Part shown: piece by piece, positions 49,747 through 59,133 of the stretch
Position numbering within the stretch: the stretch's first letter is position 1
How the letters are laid out: the number at the start of each line of letters is the position of its first letter
Assembly (NCBI RefSeq): GCF_900143055.1
Contig: NZ_FRCW01000002.1
Coordinates: 248,001 to 312,000 of the forward strand
DNA from: Fibrobacter sp. UWR3
GTDB lineage: Bacteria; Fibrobacterota; Fibrobacteria; Fibrobacterales; Fibrobacteraceae
Reading direction: 5' to 3'
Length of the DNA: 64,000 nucleotides
Position numbers and translations under genes: made by a program
Notes under the pieces: model-generated
Database searches by the model: none
Told to the model about the DNA's origin: nothing
What the model saw: only the letters and a program-made list of their open reading frames with translations

Positions 49747-49776
49747 TTGATAATTGATGATGGATGATTGATAATT
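49745..49776. repeat. TGATAATTGATGATGGA repeat, second block
   Basis: Related to the block at 48831-48868. It sits between the pheA stop and the rph ribosome binding site (GGAG). Confidence 0.6.
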
Positions 49777-49785
49777 GGAGCAATT

Positions 49786-50511
49786 ATGGCCTACGAACGT
49801 ACTGACCGAAAATTCGACGAATACCGCAATCTCAAGATGACCACCGGCTTCATTTCGAGCGCCGACGGTTCTGTGCTCATCGAGATGGGACGCACCCGCG
49901 TCATCTGCAACGCGACACTCCTGCCGAAAGTCCCTGACTGGCTTGCCGGACGTGGTACCGGATGGATTACTGCCGAATACAGCCTGCTCCCGCAAAGCAC
50001 GGGCAAGCGCGTAGAACGCGAACGCAAGGGCGCGAGCGGCCGTACGCAAGAAATCCAGCGCCTGGTGGGCCGCTCGCTGCGCGGCGCAGCCGACCTTGCA
50101 GCACTTGGCGAGAACGCAATCGTGGTCGACTGCGACGTGATCGAAGCCGACGGTGGCACGCGTACCGCGAGCATCATCGGCGGCTTCGTGGCCCTTGCCA
50201 TTGCCCTCAAGAAAATCAAGGAACGCCTCGGCATCACGCAGCAGATTCTGAAGCACGGCATCACCGCAATCTCCGTGGGCGTCGTCTCGGGCAAGCCGCT
50301 CTGCGACCTGTGCTATGTGGAAGATTCCGCCGCCGACGTCGACATGAACGTCGTGATGCAGGATGCAAAGAATTTCATCGAGGTGCAGGGCACGGGCGAA
50401 CACGCGAGCTTTGACCGCAACATGCTCAACACGCTCCTCGACCTCGGCGAAAACGCCTGCAAGGATATCTTCAAGAAGCAGATGGAACTTATCGGCGGCG
50501 AATTACCTTAA
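49786..50511 (+). CDS. rph: Ribonuclease PH
   Basis: 241 residues from MAYERTDRKFDEYR; GGAG precedes the ATG. GSVLIEMGRTRVICNATL, GWITAEYSLLPQSTGKR, then GRTQEIQRLVGRSLR, and DCDVIEADGGTRTASIIG are the conserved blocks of this phosphate-dependent 3' exoribonuclease. It trims the 3' ends of tRNA precursors. That is relevant here, since the tRNA at 31901 does not encode CCA. Confidence 0.97.
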   Translation: MAYERTDRKFDEYRNLKMTTGFISSADGSVLIEMGRTRVICNATLLPKVPDWLAGRGTGWITAEYSLLPQSTGKRVERERKGASGRTQEIQRLVGRSLRGAADLAALGENAIVVDCDVIEADGGTRTASIIGGFVALAIALKKIKERLGITQQILKHGITAISVGVVSGKPLCDLCYVEDSAADVDMNVVMQDAKNFIEVQGTGEHASFDRNMLNTLLDLGENACKDIFKKQMELIGGELP

Positions 50512-50570
50512 GCGACCGTTCGCGCCAAACTCAAGTAATGTCGCTCCGGCAAGCGCTCACTCTCGCAACC

Positions 50571-50592
50571 GCCCCTAGTTAATACTAGGGGC
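50571..50592 (+). terminator. Terminator after rph
   Basis: GCCCCTAGT (50571-50579)/ACTAGGGGC (50584-50592), followed by TTTGTTG. Confidence 0.8.
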
Positions 50593-50632
50593 TTTGTTGC
50601 TCACAGGACGACCGCTCGTCATTCCAAATAGT

Positions 50633-50658
50633 AAAGGCCCGTTGATACGGGCCTTTTT
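50633..50658. terminator. Bidirectional terminator between rph and hisH
   Basis: AAAGGCCCG (50633-50641)/CGGGCCTTT (50648-50656) with T tract. Confidence 0.85.
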
Positions 50659-50681
50659 CGTTCACGGGGCGACCGCACGTT

Positions 50682-51296
50682 CTAAACTTTCCAGTCGCAG
50701 AAATTCTTGAGCATCGCAAGCCCCACATCACCGCTCTTTTCCTGGTGGAACTGGCTTGCAATCAGGTTGTCCTTGCCGATAAGCCCCTGGAACGTCTGCG
50801 TGCCGTAAGTCGTTTCGGCAAACGCATATTCCGCGGGCACTACCGGATGGTAGGAATGCACGTAGTAAAAATCGCAACCACTGCGGATGCCCTTCATAAT
50901 CGGGTGCTCGCGCGTGAAGTTCACCTGGTTCCAGCCCATGTGCGGAATCTTGAGGCCCGGTTCATCCTTGAATCGAACCGCCTTGCCGGGGATTAGCCCG
51001 AGGGTCTTGACACCGCCGTCTTCTTCGCTCTCTTCGAGGATAATCTGGCAGCCGATGCAAATGCCGAGCACCGGGTTTCCCGCCTTCACCACGGCCTTGA
51101 TGGCATCGCCGATACCCGTGCGGGTAAGCGTCTCCATCGCAGAGGCGGCGGCACCCACACCCGGGAAAATCAGGCGGGGCGCCTTCGCGATTTCGTCCGC
51201 ATCGCGGCTGGACTTCGCGTCTACCCCGATACGGGCAAGCGCGTTCATCACGGATGTCAAGTTACCGGCGTTGTAGTCGACCACGATTACGGACAT
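50682..51296 (-). CDS. hisH: Imidazole glycerol phosphate synthase, glutaminase subunit
   Basis: 204 residues. Class I glutamine amidotransferase: VVDYNAGNLTSVMNAL at the N-terminus, FPGVGAA, PVLGICIGCQII (nucleophile Cys) and ASQFHQEKSG (His and Glu of the triad). It gives ammonia to HisF in histidine synthesis. No other his gene is in the window, so it is a single, dispersed his gene. AAAAGGAA precedes the ATG, with a CTATCTTT box about 28 nt upstream. Confidence 0.96.
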   Translation of the reverse strand: MSVIVVDYNAGNLTSVMNALARIGVDAKSSRDADEIAKAPRLIFPGVGAAASAMETLTRTGIGDAIKAVVKAGNPVLGICIGCQIILEESEEDGGVKTLGLIPGKAVRFKDEPGLKIPHMGWNQVNFTREHPIMKGIRSGCDFYYVHSYHPVVPAEYAFAETTYGTQTFQGLIGKDNLIASQFHQEKSGDVGLAMLKNFCDWKV

Positions 51297-51380
51297 AGGG
51301 AATTCCTTTTGTTAAACCTGTGCCAAAGATAGAAAAAAAGGTGGCAAGCGCCACCCTGACAGGTTTTGTAAAAGATTATT

Positions 51381-52595
51381 CTACTTCTTATCCCAATTGG
51401 TACACGTTCCACAATTAGTTTTATTCCTATTCTGGACACTCCCTTTACCATTATTATTGCAATTCTTCTCTGACCATTTTTTGCATTCGCTATTAGGCCG
51501 ATAATTACCGTTGCAGTTTCCGTCTACAATGTCTCCGTCACAGTAATCGTTATCAGCATCGAATTCATGATAATCGCCCAAGCCAACAAAGCCCGTAACG
51601 CCTCCTTGTCCAACCGGCGTACCACTGATTACACCAGTACCACCCGTACTTCCCGAACCACCATTTGTCTGCGTCTCATTTGCGGAACTCCCTGGCACTG
51701 TACTCGCGGAAGAACTAGCGGAACCCTGAGTTGCGCTGCTCCCAGCACTACTCCCAGCATTACTTCCCGTACCGCTTTCCGGTTCCACCTTTTCGCAAGT
51801 ACCTCCCGTTTGTTTTTTCTTCGGAGCATCACCAACAGTAAAGCCGGCATTTCTCGCCTTGCCCGGAGGAGCGAACATTCCACAAGCAGAAACGCAGACC
51901 CAGCCATACTTGTTGCCGTTGTCGTTCTTAACAGAGGACGCCAGCGCATCGCAATCACCCTGCTGGCTTGAAGTACTCTGCGCAGTCGTGTTTTCGCCTT
52001 CCTGCGGGGGCGAGCTTGGGGTCGACGGATTTTCTGTCGGTGTTTCCGCCGGAGTTTCCGGCTTATCCGGAGTCTTGTTCTCCGTCCCCGCCACATGCAG
52101 TTCGCCCGTAGTCTCGCACATTCCCTCGACCGTCTCGCCCACTTCGCCCCAAGTAGAAGTCAACATAGCGCACTCCGGCGAAGAAATTATCTTGCGGTAG
52201 TCAATTTCGCGTTCACCTGCCGGGTCTATCACGACAGCCCACGCACTCCCCGTCACGCAGGAATTCAGGCCCGCACGGCTCGTCGCCTGCCAGCCCGGCA
52301 TGTCCGGTTCCATCTGGTCAAAAACAATCGTCCCGTTGATGCAACCGCTGTAGTCAAAATACTCCGTCTGCCCGTTCCCGGGAGCACCGTACCCGATGTT
52401 CTTCCAGCTGCCAATGCCGTTGTTTTCGTGCAGGTAGGCGTTCTGCAGGCTCACGTATGTACCCGCAGCAACGGGAACTTCAGAAGCTCGCGCCTTGGCG
52501 ATAACGCCAAACAACTTGGGCACCCCCACCCCAGCGAGGACACCCAGGATGACGACCACCACCATTATTTCTACGAGAGAAAAGCCCTTTCTCAT
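51381..52595 (-). CDS. Type IV pilin-like protein with long Ser/Gly/Thr-rich tail
   Basis: 404 residues from MRKGFSLVEIM at 52595; an upstream in-frame start adds 11 residues before the usual short leader. The prepilin site is before FSLVEIMVVVVILGVLAGVG. The head resembles the pilin at 33620-34378 (KLFG(V/M)IAKA(R/K)A, VPxAAGxY, GSWKNIGYGAPGNG). The tail of about 240 residues is low complexity (TPAETPTENPSTPSSPP; SGTGSNAGSSAGSSATQGSA) with scattered cysteines and an Asp-rich FDADNDYCDGDIVDGNCNG segment that could bind calcium. Confidence 0.85.
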   Translation of the reverse strand: MRKGFSLVEIMVVVVILGVLAGVGVPKLFGVIAKARASEVPVAAGTYVSLQNAYLHENNGIGSWKNIGYGAPGNGQTEYFDYSGCINGTIVFDQMEPDMPGWQATSRAGLNSCVTGSAWAVVIDPAGEREIDYRKIISSPECAMLTSTWGEVGETVEGMCETTGELHVAGTENKTPDKPETPAETPTENPSTPSSPPQEGENTTAQSTSSQQGDCDALASSVKNDNGNKYGWVCVSACGMFAPPGKARNAGFTVGDAPKKKQTGGTCEKVEPESGTGSNAGSSAGSSATQGSASSSASTVPGSSANETQTNGGSGSTGGTGVISGTPVGQGGVTGFVGLGDYHEFDADNDYCDGDIVDGNCNGNYRPNSECKKWSEKNCNNNGKGSVQNRNKTNCGTCTNWDKK

Positions 52596-52695
52596 ACACC
52601 GGCCTCTTATCAATTGTTTTCCAAACATAAAAATACATCGTTTCGGCTATAAAGTCAATAGATTTGCGACAAAATGTAAAGGAAAATAAACAAAA

Positions 52696-52725
52696 AGTGT
52701 CCAAAAACGCACATTTTTGGACACT
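52696..52725. terminator. Strong hairpin between the pilin and the C_GCAxxG_C_C gene
   Basis: AGTGTCCAAAAA (52696-52707) and TTTTTGGACACT (52714-52725) pair perfectly over 12 bp. On the minus strand it lies just after the C_GCAxxG_C_C gene, so it may terminate that transcript. Confidence 0.65.
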
Positions 52726-52745
52726 GACAATAAAATTCTATGGAA

Positions 52746-53099
52746 TTACTGGTTCAGAAAATCGAGCGCCTCGCCAGCAAGTTCCACGCAACGATTGCAC
52801 GGAATGACCTTGTTCGGCCGGATTTCAGCGCACTTGGTAAAGTTCTGCGCACCGCGTTTGAAAAAGTCCTCGATGGCATCGGCATGGTCGGGCTGCATCA
52901 TCTTGGCCGCATAGAGCGCACCGCAGGCGCCGTTCGGGGCCTTGCCTCCACCGAATGCGCGGAACATCTCCGCCGCCTCAACGGCTTCCGCCTCGGATTT
53001 GCCCGTGGCGCGGGCATAACCGTAAGCCACCGACATCGCGCAGTTCCCGCGCTTGTCCGCATGGAATTTCTTCGAAATTTCGGAAATCTTTTCTGCCAT
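52746..53099 (-). CDS. C_GCAxxG_C_C family protein
   Basis: 117 residues. NCAMSVAYGYA, then FGGGKAPNGACGALYAAKMM, and KCAEIRPNKVIPCNRCVELAGEAL give the cysteine pattern of this family. Members are thought to be redox-active or metal-binding; the function is not established. Four conserved cysteine positions are present. Confidence 0.8.
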   Translation of the reverse strand: MAEKISEISKKFHADKRGNCAMSVAYGYARATGKSEAEAVEAAEMFRAFGGGKAPNGACGALYAAKMMQPDHADAIEDFFKRGAQNFTKCAEIRPNKVIPCNRCVELAGEALDFLNQ

Positions 53100-53107
53100 A
53101 TAGAACC

Positions 53108-56100
53108 TTATTTAACCCTGATGACCTTCGACGCAAGCAGCTTGTTGCCAGCCATGAGCCTTGCCACCATGGTTCCGCGGTGGAGGTTCTCGAGGTTCAC
53201 ACGGGCCTGGGCCCCTTCGAAACTCTGTGCCAGCAGCTGGTTGCCGAGCATGTCGAAAATCTTCAAGGTCTTGGTGCCCCGGGCGTTTGTCTGCATGTAG
53301 AGCGTGTTGCGGCTGAGCTGCATCTGGGTGTCAAGTCTCTGTGCGACTCTCACAAAGCCTACGCGGTCGTCGGTAGTATTTGCGGGGCCGTAACCCCACA
53401 GTAGCTTACCCTTGTCACGGACGACGATGTAGGGATTCTGAGGCGCTTCCTGAATATCGCCTTGATCCTTGTCCCAATCCGGTGCGCCTGCGTAAGCGGG
53501 AGCATCCTTGCTGGCCTCGTGCGCGGTAAAGCTCCAGCCTTCCGTTACCTTGACCTTGGCGGGAGTGCGAAGCGTTTCGCACGTATTACCCTCCTTAATA
53601 CCGGAAGATACGCCTACGTCCATTCGGATTCTAGTTCCAAGTCCGATACTTCCGACATAAATGGGTTGTACCCATGTGTACGTCTTTTTCTCTTCGTTGT
53701 AGGTGTCTTCAACCTTTTGAGGTCCATGGCTCCTCATATAGTTTCTTATTTCCGAATCGTTACTACAAGCCTTGATGAATCCGGCCATATCGTAAGTTGC
53801 GCATAGGTCTTGATCGAATATGACCCCGCACGCATCCACATCTTCTTCGGTTGCGTCAAAGTAGATATAGGCCATAACGCTGTCAACGTCTTTTATGGTT
53901 TCATTGAAGATTTGAATATTGAACATGTCCATGTCTGTCCACGTATAGTGATATGCCGTTGCGTAGACCTCTTCAGAGAATGGATTGATTTCGCCGGTCT
54001 TGCAGTTGTCGCACTTCTTTTCGTAGTAGTCACTGCCACCATTGCTTACAAGGGTGAGGGCCGACAGCAGCGTCGCAGAGGCGTCAAGGCAGGTTTCAGA
54101 CAAATGATAATCTTCCCAACTCATTTTGCTTTCCGGAACCAACGAGCTTGAATCGCCAGGAACAGTCCCACCAAAAAGGGCTCCTACGGGGCAATTATAC
54201 TTGTAGTTAAAACCCGGAGAGGTCTTGCCTTCGGGGTTAGAAGCACGGTGATGCGGGTGAGCGTCGTTCTTATCGCCAATGCCGTACACAAACGAAACGT
54301 CCCACGGATTCACGCCGAGCATGTAGTTCAGCTGGTTGATGCCGAGCTGGCGCATTTCACTTGCCTTGAGGCCCGTACTTGCCATAGCCGGGAGCGTGGC
54401 GCCCTGCTTTTCGATATCGGCGGCTACATCGGCGTATGCCAAAACTTCAAAGATGTTTCCCGCTTGATAACGGTTGAAATTCCATTTCTGGTCGGTAAGC
54501 ATCGTGTACCAGATGGGGTTGTACTTTACCGTATTGCCTTTGAAGGCGACGCCACCTGCCGGAAGCACAACCGATTCGCTCCCGATGCTTCCGCTTACAT
54601 CACTGAGGTTCGCAATCATGTCGGCAAGGCAGTCTTCAATGGCCGCGAGGCGTTCAGCTTCGGTAAGTCCATATTCAGATGTTGCCTTGGTCTTGTCGGC
54701 AAGAATCAACTTGTACAAAGCGTACAGCGCGAAACTATGGGCGTTAGCCCAGCTGGTGTTCTTTACGTTTTTGAGCATGCCACTCGCATCGGCAGCGAAC
54801 CAACCGCCACCAAAGAAGCCTGCGCCGTCACGGATCTGTTGACTTGCGAACAATTCCGTCGTGCGGATCATGTCGTCGGCGTAATCTTTTTTGCCTGTAG
54901 CGTACAGGAGCGCTACCGAAGCGAGCGCCAAGTCGTCGGTAAACTCATTGTTGCCGTTATAGGCGGGAGAACTGAAGGTAGTCTTGTTGTTCTTGAAAGT
55001 CTTGCCTTGGGCCAAATCCTTCGCAAAGGCATACATCTTTTCGGCAACCACCAAGCAACTGTCTGCAAATTTCTTGTCGTACTTGGCGTAGTCCTTGGAA
55101 AGAATTGCAAGGCCTGCTGCGATGTCACTGGAAATGTTGGCGCCGAGTTCTCCGAGTCGCACGATTCTGGCTGCGGGACCACCACGGTCTGTGGCAACGG
55201 AAGAATTGTCTGTCGGAAGATAATCCTGAGCTTCGGGGCGTCCCCACCAGCCGTGATCACTACCGAAGCTGCCTACAGAAACAGGCATGTCGTCAACGAC
55301 GCCCTTGGCGAATTCGTACGCTTTCAAGAAGAAGTCAGCACCATGCTTGGCCTCGCGCAAGACATCGGGCACGCCATCGGTCTTGACAAATTCACCCTGG
55401 TTGTAATCGTAGTGGTCCACGTCTTTACCGGGGTTGGTGGCATGCATCACGGCAAGGGTCATGAAGGCGTACGCCATGGTCTGCGATTCCTTCAGGTGAT
55501 CACCACAGTCATACCAACCGCCTGCCAAAGAACCTGCCCTAGATGCGTCAAAGGAAGAGGTAGTATCTCCTGCCGTAGTAATCGCGCCACCGCCGTCTTT
55601 GGTATGGCTCGGTCCGTGGAACCAGGACTCGGAGTTTCCGCTGCGCTGGATGCCGAAGAACTTGAGCGTGGCATCCTTTGCCATGGTGTAAACGTCGTCG
55701 CTCACAATGAAGGTGCTAGAGATTTCGTCACCGACCTTGATGCGCAGGCGCTTTTCGGTAGGTACGTTCTGCGGGATGTTTCCAACCTGGATAATGCCGG
55801 AAGGACCAGTGAATTCAACTTTGTAGCGCTGTTGATCATTTGTTGTTGCGTTTGTGCCGGCAACAATGGTCCAGTTGCTCGCCGTTTCGGTGGTGGTCGT
55901 GGTAAAGAGACCGGTCACCTTAGTGCTGAGCGACTTTCCGTCGGCATCCACAATTTCAAAGTCCTTGGCCGCACCCACAAAGTAGAACTGGCGAACTTTG
56001 TCGCTCTTGAGGTAGCCTGCCTGGTTCACGCGGATCGGCGAAATCTTGGTGTTGATGGCATCAAAGTAGGCCTGGTCCAGGGTGTCGGGCATCATCGCCC

Positions 56101-56308
56101 CCGCCTTAAAGCTTGCAGGCGTTGCGGGAATATTCAGAACGCCAATCTTCTTGGTGACCGTCGTGTCAAAGTTTTCGAACACTTTTGCGTCCCAGCTCAA
56201 GGGCCAGGTCGGGCGAATCAGGTCGTATGGCGTGGTAGCGGCCATTGCCGTAGAGGCTGAAATGGCGGCCAGGGTAGAAATTGCGGTTAGTACCCCAAAA
56301 TTCTTCAT
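53108..56308 (-). CDS. Large GH9 cellulase with C-terminal sorting domain
   Basis: 1066 residues from MKNFGVLTAISTLAAI, with AGGAGG before it; the longer frame to 56506 is not credible. After the signal peptide comes an N-terminal extension (about 20-95), then a CelD_N domain beginning SPIRVNQAGYLKSDKVRQFY. The GH9 domain has GGWYDCGDHLKESQTMAY (catalytic Asp pair), HPHHRASNPEGK and HLSETCLDASATLLSALTL (catalytic Glu). An unassigned beta-rich domain of about 230 residues follows, then a tail (KTLKIFDMLGNQLLAQSFEG ... GNKLLASKVIRVK) like type A T9SS signals. Secreted beta-1,4-glucanase. Confidence 0.93.
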   Translation of the reverse strand: MKNFGVLTAISTLAAISASTAMAATTPYDLIRPTWPLSWDAKVFENFDTTVTKKIGVLNIPATPASFKAGAMMPDTLDQAYFDAINTKISPIRVNQAGYLKSDKVRQFYFVGAAKDFEIVDADGKSLSTKVTGLFTTTTTETASNWTIVAGTNATTNDQQRYKVEFTGPSGIIQVGNIPQNVPTEKRLRIKVGDEISSTFIVSDDVYTMAKDATLKFFGIQRSGNSESWFHGPSHTKDGGGAITTAGDTTSSFDASRAGSLAGGWYDCGDHLKESQTMAYAFMTLAVMHATNPGKDVDHYDYNQGEFVKTDGVPDVLREAKHGADFFLKAYEFAKGVVDDMPVSVGSFGSDHGWWGRPEAQDYLPTDNSSVATDRGGPAARIVRLGELGANISSDIAAGLAILSKDYAKYDKKFADSCLVVAEKMYAFAKDLAQGKTFKNNKTTFSSPAYNGNNEFTDDLALASVALLYATGKKDYADDMIRTTELFASQQIRDGAGFFGGGWFAADASGMLKNVKNTSWANAHSFALYALYKLILADKTKATSEYGLTEAERLAAIEDCLADMIANLSDVSGSIGSESVVLPAGGVAFKGNTVKYNPIWYTMLTDQKWNFNRYQAGNIFEVLAYADVAADIEKQGATLPAMASTGLKASEMRQLGINQLNYMLGVNPWDVSFVYGIGDKNDAHPHHRASNPEGKTSPGFNYKYNCPVGALFGGTVPGDSSSLVPESKMSWEDYHLSETCLDASATLLSALTLVSNGGSDYYEKKCDNCKTGEINPFSEEVYATAYHYTWTDMDMFNIQIFNETIKDVDSVMAYIYFDATEEDVDACGVIFDQDLCATYDMAGFIKACSNDSEIRNYMRSHGPQKVEDTYNEEKKTYTWVQPIYVGSIGLGTRIRMDVGVSSGIKEGNTCETLRTPAKVKVTEGWSFTAHEASKDAPAYAGAPDWDKDQGDIQEAPQNPYIVVRDKGKLLWGYGPANTTDDRVGFVRVAQRLDTQMQLSRNTLYMQTNARGTKTLKIFDMLGNQLLAQSFEGAQARVNLENLHRGTMVARLMAGNKLLASKVIRVK

Positions 56309-56529
56309 AATCTTCCTCCTTTTAGGATAAGTTATAATAAATATAATACACCGCACCCCCATTTGCAAATATTTATGCACAAAAGTTTGGTAAAAGCCCC
56401 CCCCAGCAACACACCCAAAACAAGGCAATCGAAGCAAAATGAATCGCAAAAAAGGCCCTGCAAAAAGCAGAGTCTTTATAAAAAGCAGGAATTTGCGCAA
56501 GCGCAAAAAAAGCCTTTAATTAATAAACT

Positions 56530-56636
56530 GTAATTCGTCTAGAAACGAGCAAGACAAGAAACGCGAGCCGAAGCTGTATAAGACATACAGCGAGAGCTCG
56601 CGTGACGCAGTATTGCGAAGTTTATCGACGAATTAC
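56530..56636. repeat. Nested inverted repeat at the end of pgk
   Basis: Outer arms GTAATTCGTC (56530-56539) and GACGAATTAC (56627-56636, overlapping the pgk stop). Inside lie CGCGAGC/GCTCGCG and CTGTAT/ATACAG (about 56562-56603). It may act as a terminator for pgk or be a remnant of a small mobile repeat. The region 56309-56632 otherwise holds only the GH9 promoter area and no gene. Confidence 0.5.
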
Positions 56637-57889
56637 TTATCCGTGAGGAATGCGACGCCCGGCAGCACCTTCCCTTCGAGGAGTTCGAGAGAAGCGCCAC
56701 CACCCGTAGAGGTGTGGGTCACCTTCTTGTCGGCACCGTACTTCTTGGCAGCCGTTGCGGTATCGCCACCACCGATCACGGTGATTGCGCCGGCAGCGGT
56801 AGCTTCGACGATAGCGTCGGCCATAGCCTTGGTAGCCTTTTCGAAGGCTTCGAATTCGAACACGCCTGCAGGGCCGTTCCAGACGATGGTCTTTGCAGAC
56901 TTGATAGCGTTCACGAAGAGCTTGGTGGATTCGGCGCCCACATCGAGGCCCATCCAGCCAGCCGGAATGCCTTCGGCGTCAGTGACAGCCTTCGTGGCGG
57001 CATCGGCAGCGAACTTGTCGGCAGCGATGTAGTCAACCGGGAGGATGATTTCCTTGCCGGCAGCCTTGGCCTTGGCCATCAGATCCGGAACGAGCTTGGC
57101 ACCTTCTTCGTCAAACAGAGAAGAACCGATTTCGATGTTGTTCAGAACCTTCTTGAAGGTGAAAGCCATGCCACCGCCGATGATGATCTTGTCGGCCTTG
57201 TCGAGGAGGTTGTTGATGAGCTGGATCTTGTCGGCGACCTTGGCACCGCCGAGGATGGCGAGGAACGGACGCGGAGGATTGTTGAGCACCTGGTCGAATG
57301 CCTTGAGTTCCTTGTTCATGAGGAAACCGGCAGCGCGCTGCGGAAGTTCAACACCAGTCATGGAAGAGTGATCGCGGTGAGCGGTACCGAAAGCGTCGTT
57401 CACGTAGACGTCAGCGAGCTTGGTGAGGCTTGCGCGGAAGGCCTTGACGGCTTCCTTGTCGGCCTTTTCCTTAGTTTCGGTGCCATCGGCGTTCTTGATC
57501 TTGCGCTTGCCTTCTTCTTCGATGTGGAAGCGGAGGTTTTCGAGGAGGATGATTTCACCCGGCTTGATAGCGGCGCAGGCAGCTTCGACTTCCGGACCCA
57601 CGCAGTCGGAGAGGAACTTCACCGGCTTCTTGATGAGTTCTTCGAGCTTCTTTGCAACCGGAGCGAGAGTGTACTTCATGTTCTTTTCGCCATTCGGACG
57701 GCCGAGGTGGGAAGCGAGCACGACGGCTGCACCGTGATCGAGAGCGTACTGGATGGTCGGGAGAGCGGCTTCGATACGCTTGGTGTTGGTGATTTCGCCA
57801 GTCACCTTGTCCTGCGGAACGTTGAAGTCAACACGGATGAACACGCGCTTGCCGGCGAGTTCGAGATCTTCGATAGAGAGCTTTGCCAT
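56633..57889 (-). CDS. pgk: Phosphoglycerate kinase
   Basis: 418 residues. [62 protein letters not shown] and [13 protein letters not shown] are the diagnostic blocks. It makes ATP in glycolysis from 1,3-bisphosphoglycerate. Strong codon bias indicates high expression. The antisense ORF of 397 residues is a shadow. Confidence 0.98.
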   Translation of the reverse strand: MAKLSIEDLELAGKRVFIRVDFNVPQDKVTGEITNTKRIEAALPTIQYALDHGAAVVLASHLGRPNGEKNMKYTLAPVAKKLEELIKKPVKFLSDCVGPEVEAACAAIKPGEIILLENLRFHIEEEGKRKIKNADGTETKEKADKEAVKAFRASLTKLADVYVNDAFGTAHRDHSSMTGVELPQRAAGFLMNKELKAFDQVLNNPPRPFLAILGGAKVADKIQLINNLLDKADKIIIGGGMAFTFKKVLNNIEIGSSLFDEEGAKLVPDLMAKAKAAGKEIILPVDYIAADKFAADAATKAVTDAEGIPAGWMGLDVGAESTKLFVNAIKSAKTIVWNGPAGVFEFEAFEKATKAMADAIVEATAAGAITVIGGGDTATAAKKYGADKKVTHTSTGGGASLELLEGKVLPGVAFLTDK

Positions 57890-58086
57890 TATGGATTCCT
57901 CTTTTAGGGTTAAAATTTACGGGCTAAAAAGTAGAATTTTTCGTGCCGAAATACCATATAAATGGCAAGAAAGATTGTTCTACATCATAAAATGGGGTTA
58001 AAAGCCTCAAAAAAACTTATTTTTTATAACATCTCCCCTTTTTTTTATATATTTCGTTGAAAAGCAATTCCGTATTGGAGTACAAA

Positions 58087-59133
58087 ATGAAGCGTTTCTT
58101 AGTGGCATTCTGCCTTTCCATTGCAACGGCTTTCGCCGGCTCTTACGATATTGAAGAATTTACCGCAACCGACGCCGGCACGCCCGACGAATACATCACC
58201 GCCGAATTCGGTGGCCAGCTGAAGACCGCTCCGGCAGACGAGGTCAGTTCCCTCCAGGACGGTCGCCTGGTTGTCCGCCAGAAGTTCACCGACCCGTTCG
58301 GCGAGACCCCCACGGCCTACCAGCTCTACCAGGGTGGCAAGGGCGACCTCTCCGGACTCGTGGCCCTGACTGCAGAAGGTGTCGATTATTCCAAGCTAGT
58401 TACGACCCGTATCTACGCCCGCAGGGGCATGCCTATCGAGGAAGACGTCGAGAAGGTCTATTTCGACGGCAAGGCCGTGTATGTTCCCGGTCTATCTTCC
58501 GCTATTGCATTCGTTGACGGCAGCATGGTGCAGTTGAAGGGCGACGAATCGGCAGCACCCGCCGAAGAAGAAGCACCTGCACCCGACGTCGCCTCCAGCG
58601 AAGAGGAAGAATGCGACGAGTACGATCCGGACTGCGAGGACGAGGAAGAAGACGAAGATATCGACGTCAAGGGCGACCTCGACGAATCCAACTCCCGCGC
58701 CGATGAACGCGACTACGCTATCAGCGACGCTTCCGAAAATGCGACCGACCGTTTCGGTATTGCTGACGAAGTCCGCTTCTGGACTGCCGTGGGCCTTTCC
58801 GCCCTCGCCGTTACCGGCGCCGTTGTCGGCGTAATGCAGCAGATGGAAGCCAACAAGGCCAAGGACGCCTACGACGACCTCGACGAAGTCCATTCCGGTA
58901 TCATGGCCGGCATCACGAGCGCCTGTGCGGCCGACAAGGAACCCGCGGCCTGTGAAGTGGCAATGAAACAGTACGCCACCTACAACACGACCGAAAAGTA
59001 CACCCTTGCCGACCTCGAAGCCCGCATGGACACCAACAAGAAGACCCAGGATTCCTACACCTTCGCCCGCAACCTCTGGTTCGGCGTGACGGCGGTATCC
59101 CTGACTGCAGCCATCGTGCTCTTCGTATGGTAG
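58087..59133 (+). CDS. Exported protein with acidic linker and two C-terminal membrane segments
   Basis: 348 residues from the ATG at 58087 (GGAG upstream). Signal peptide MKRFLVAFCLSIATAFAG. The middle has an extremely acidic stretch (SSEEEECDEYDPDCEDEEED) and two hydrophobic segments follow (FWTAVGLSALAVTGAVVGVM and LWFGVTAVSLTAAIVLFVW), separated by a helical loop with two cysteines. No family recognised. It overlaps folB by 7 nt. Confidence 0.65.
   Translation: MKRFLVAFCLSIATAFAGSYDIEEFTATDAGTPDEYITAEFGGQLKTAPADEVSSLQDGRLVVRQKFTDPFGETPTAYQLYQGGKGDLSGLVALTAEGVDYSKLVTTRIYARRGMPIEEDVEKVYFDGKAVYVPGLSSAIAFVDGSMVQLKGDESAAPAEEEAPAPDVASSEEEECDEYDPDCEDEEEDEDIDVKGDLDESNSRADERDYAISDASENATDRFGIADEVRFWTAVGLSALAVTGAVVGVMQQMEANKAKDAYDDLDEVHSGIMAGITSACAADKEPAACEVAMKQYATYNTTEKYTLADLEARMDTNKKTQDSYTFARNLWFGVTAVSLTAAIVLFVW

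Noticed and set aside
54248-56260. 670-residue ORF antisense to the large GH9 gene
   Set aside because: Shadow frame; the GH9 motifs on the minus strand are unambiguous.
53108-56506. Longer 1132-residue version of the GH9 protein
   Set aside because: The extra 66 residues precede a standard signal peptide and a strong ribosome binding site at the ATG at 56308.
56714-57907. 397-residue ORF antisense to pgk
   Set aside because: Shadow frame of a highly expressed gene.
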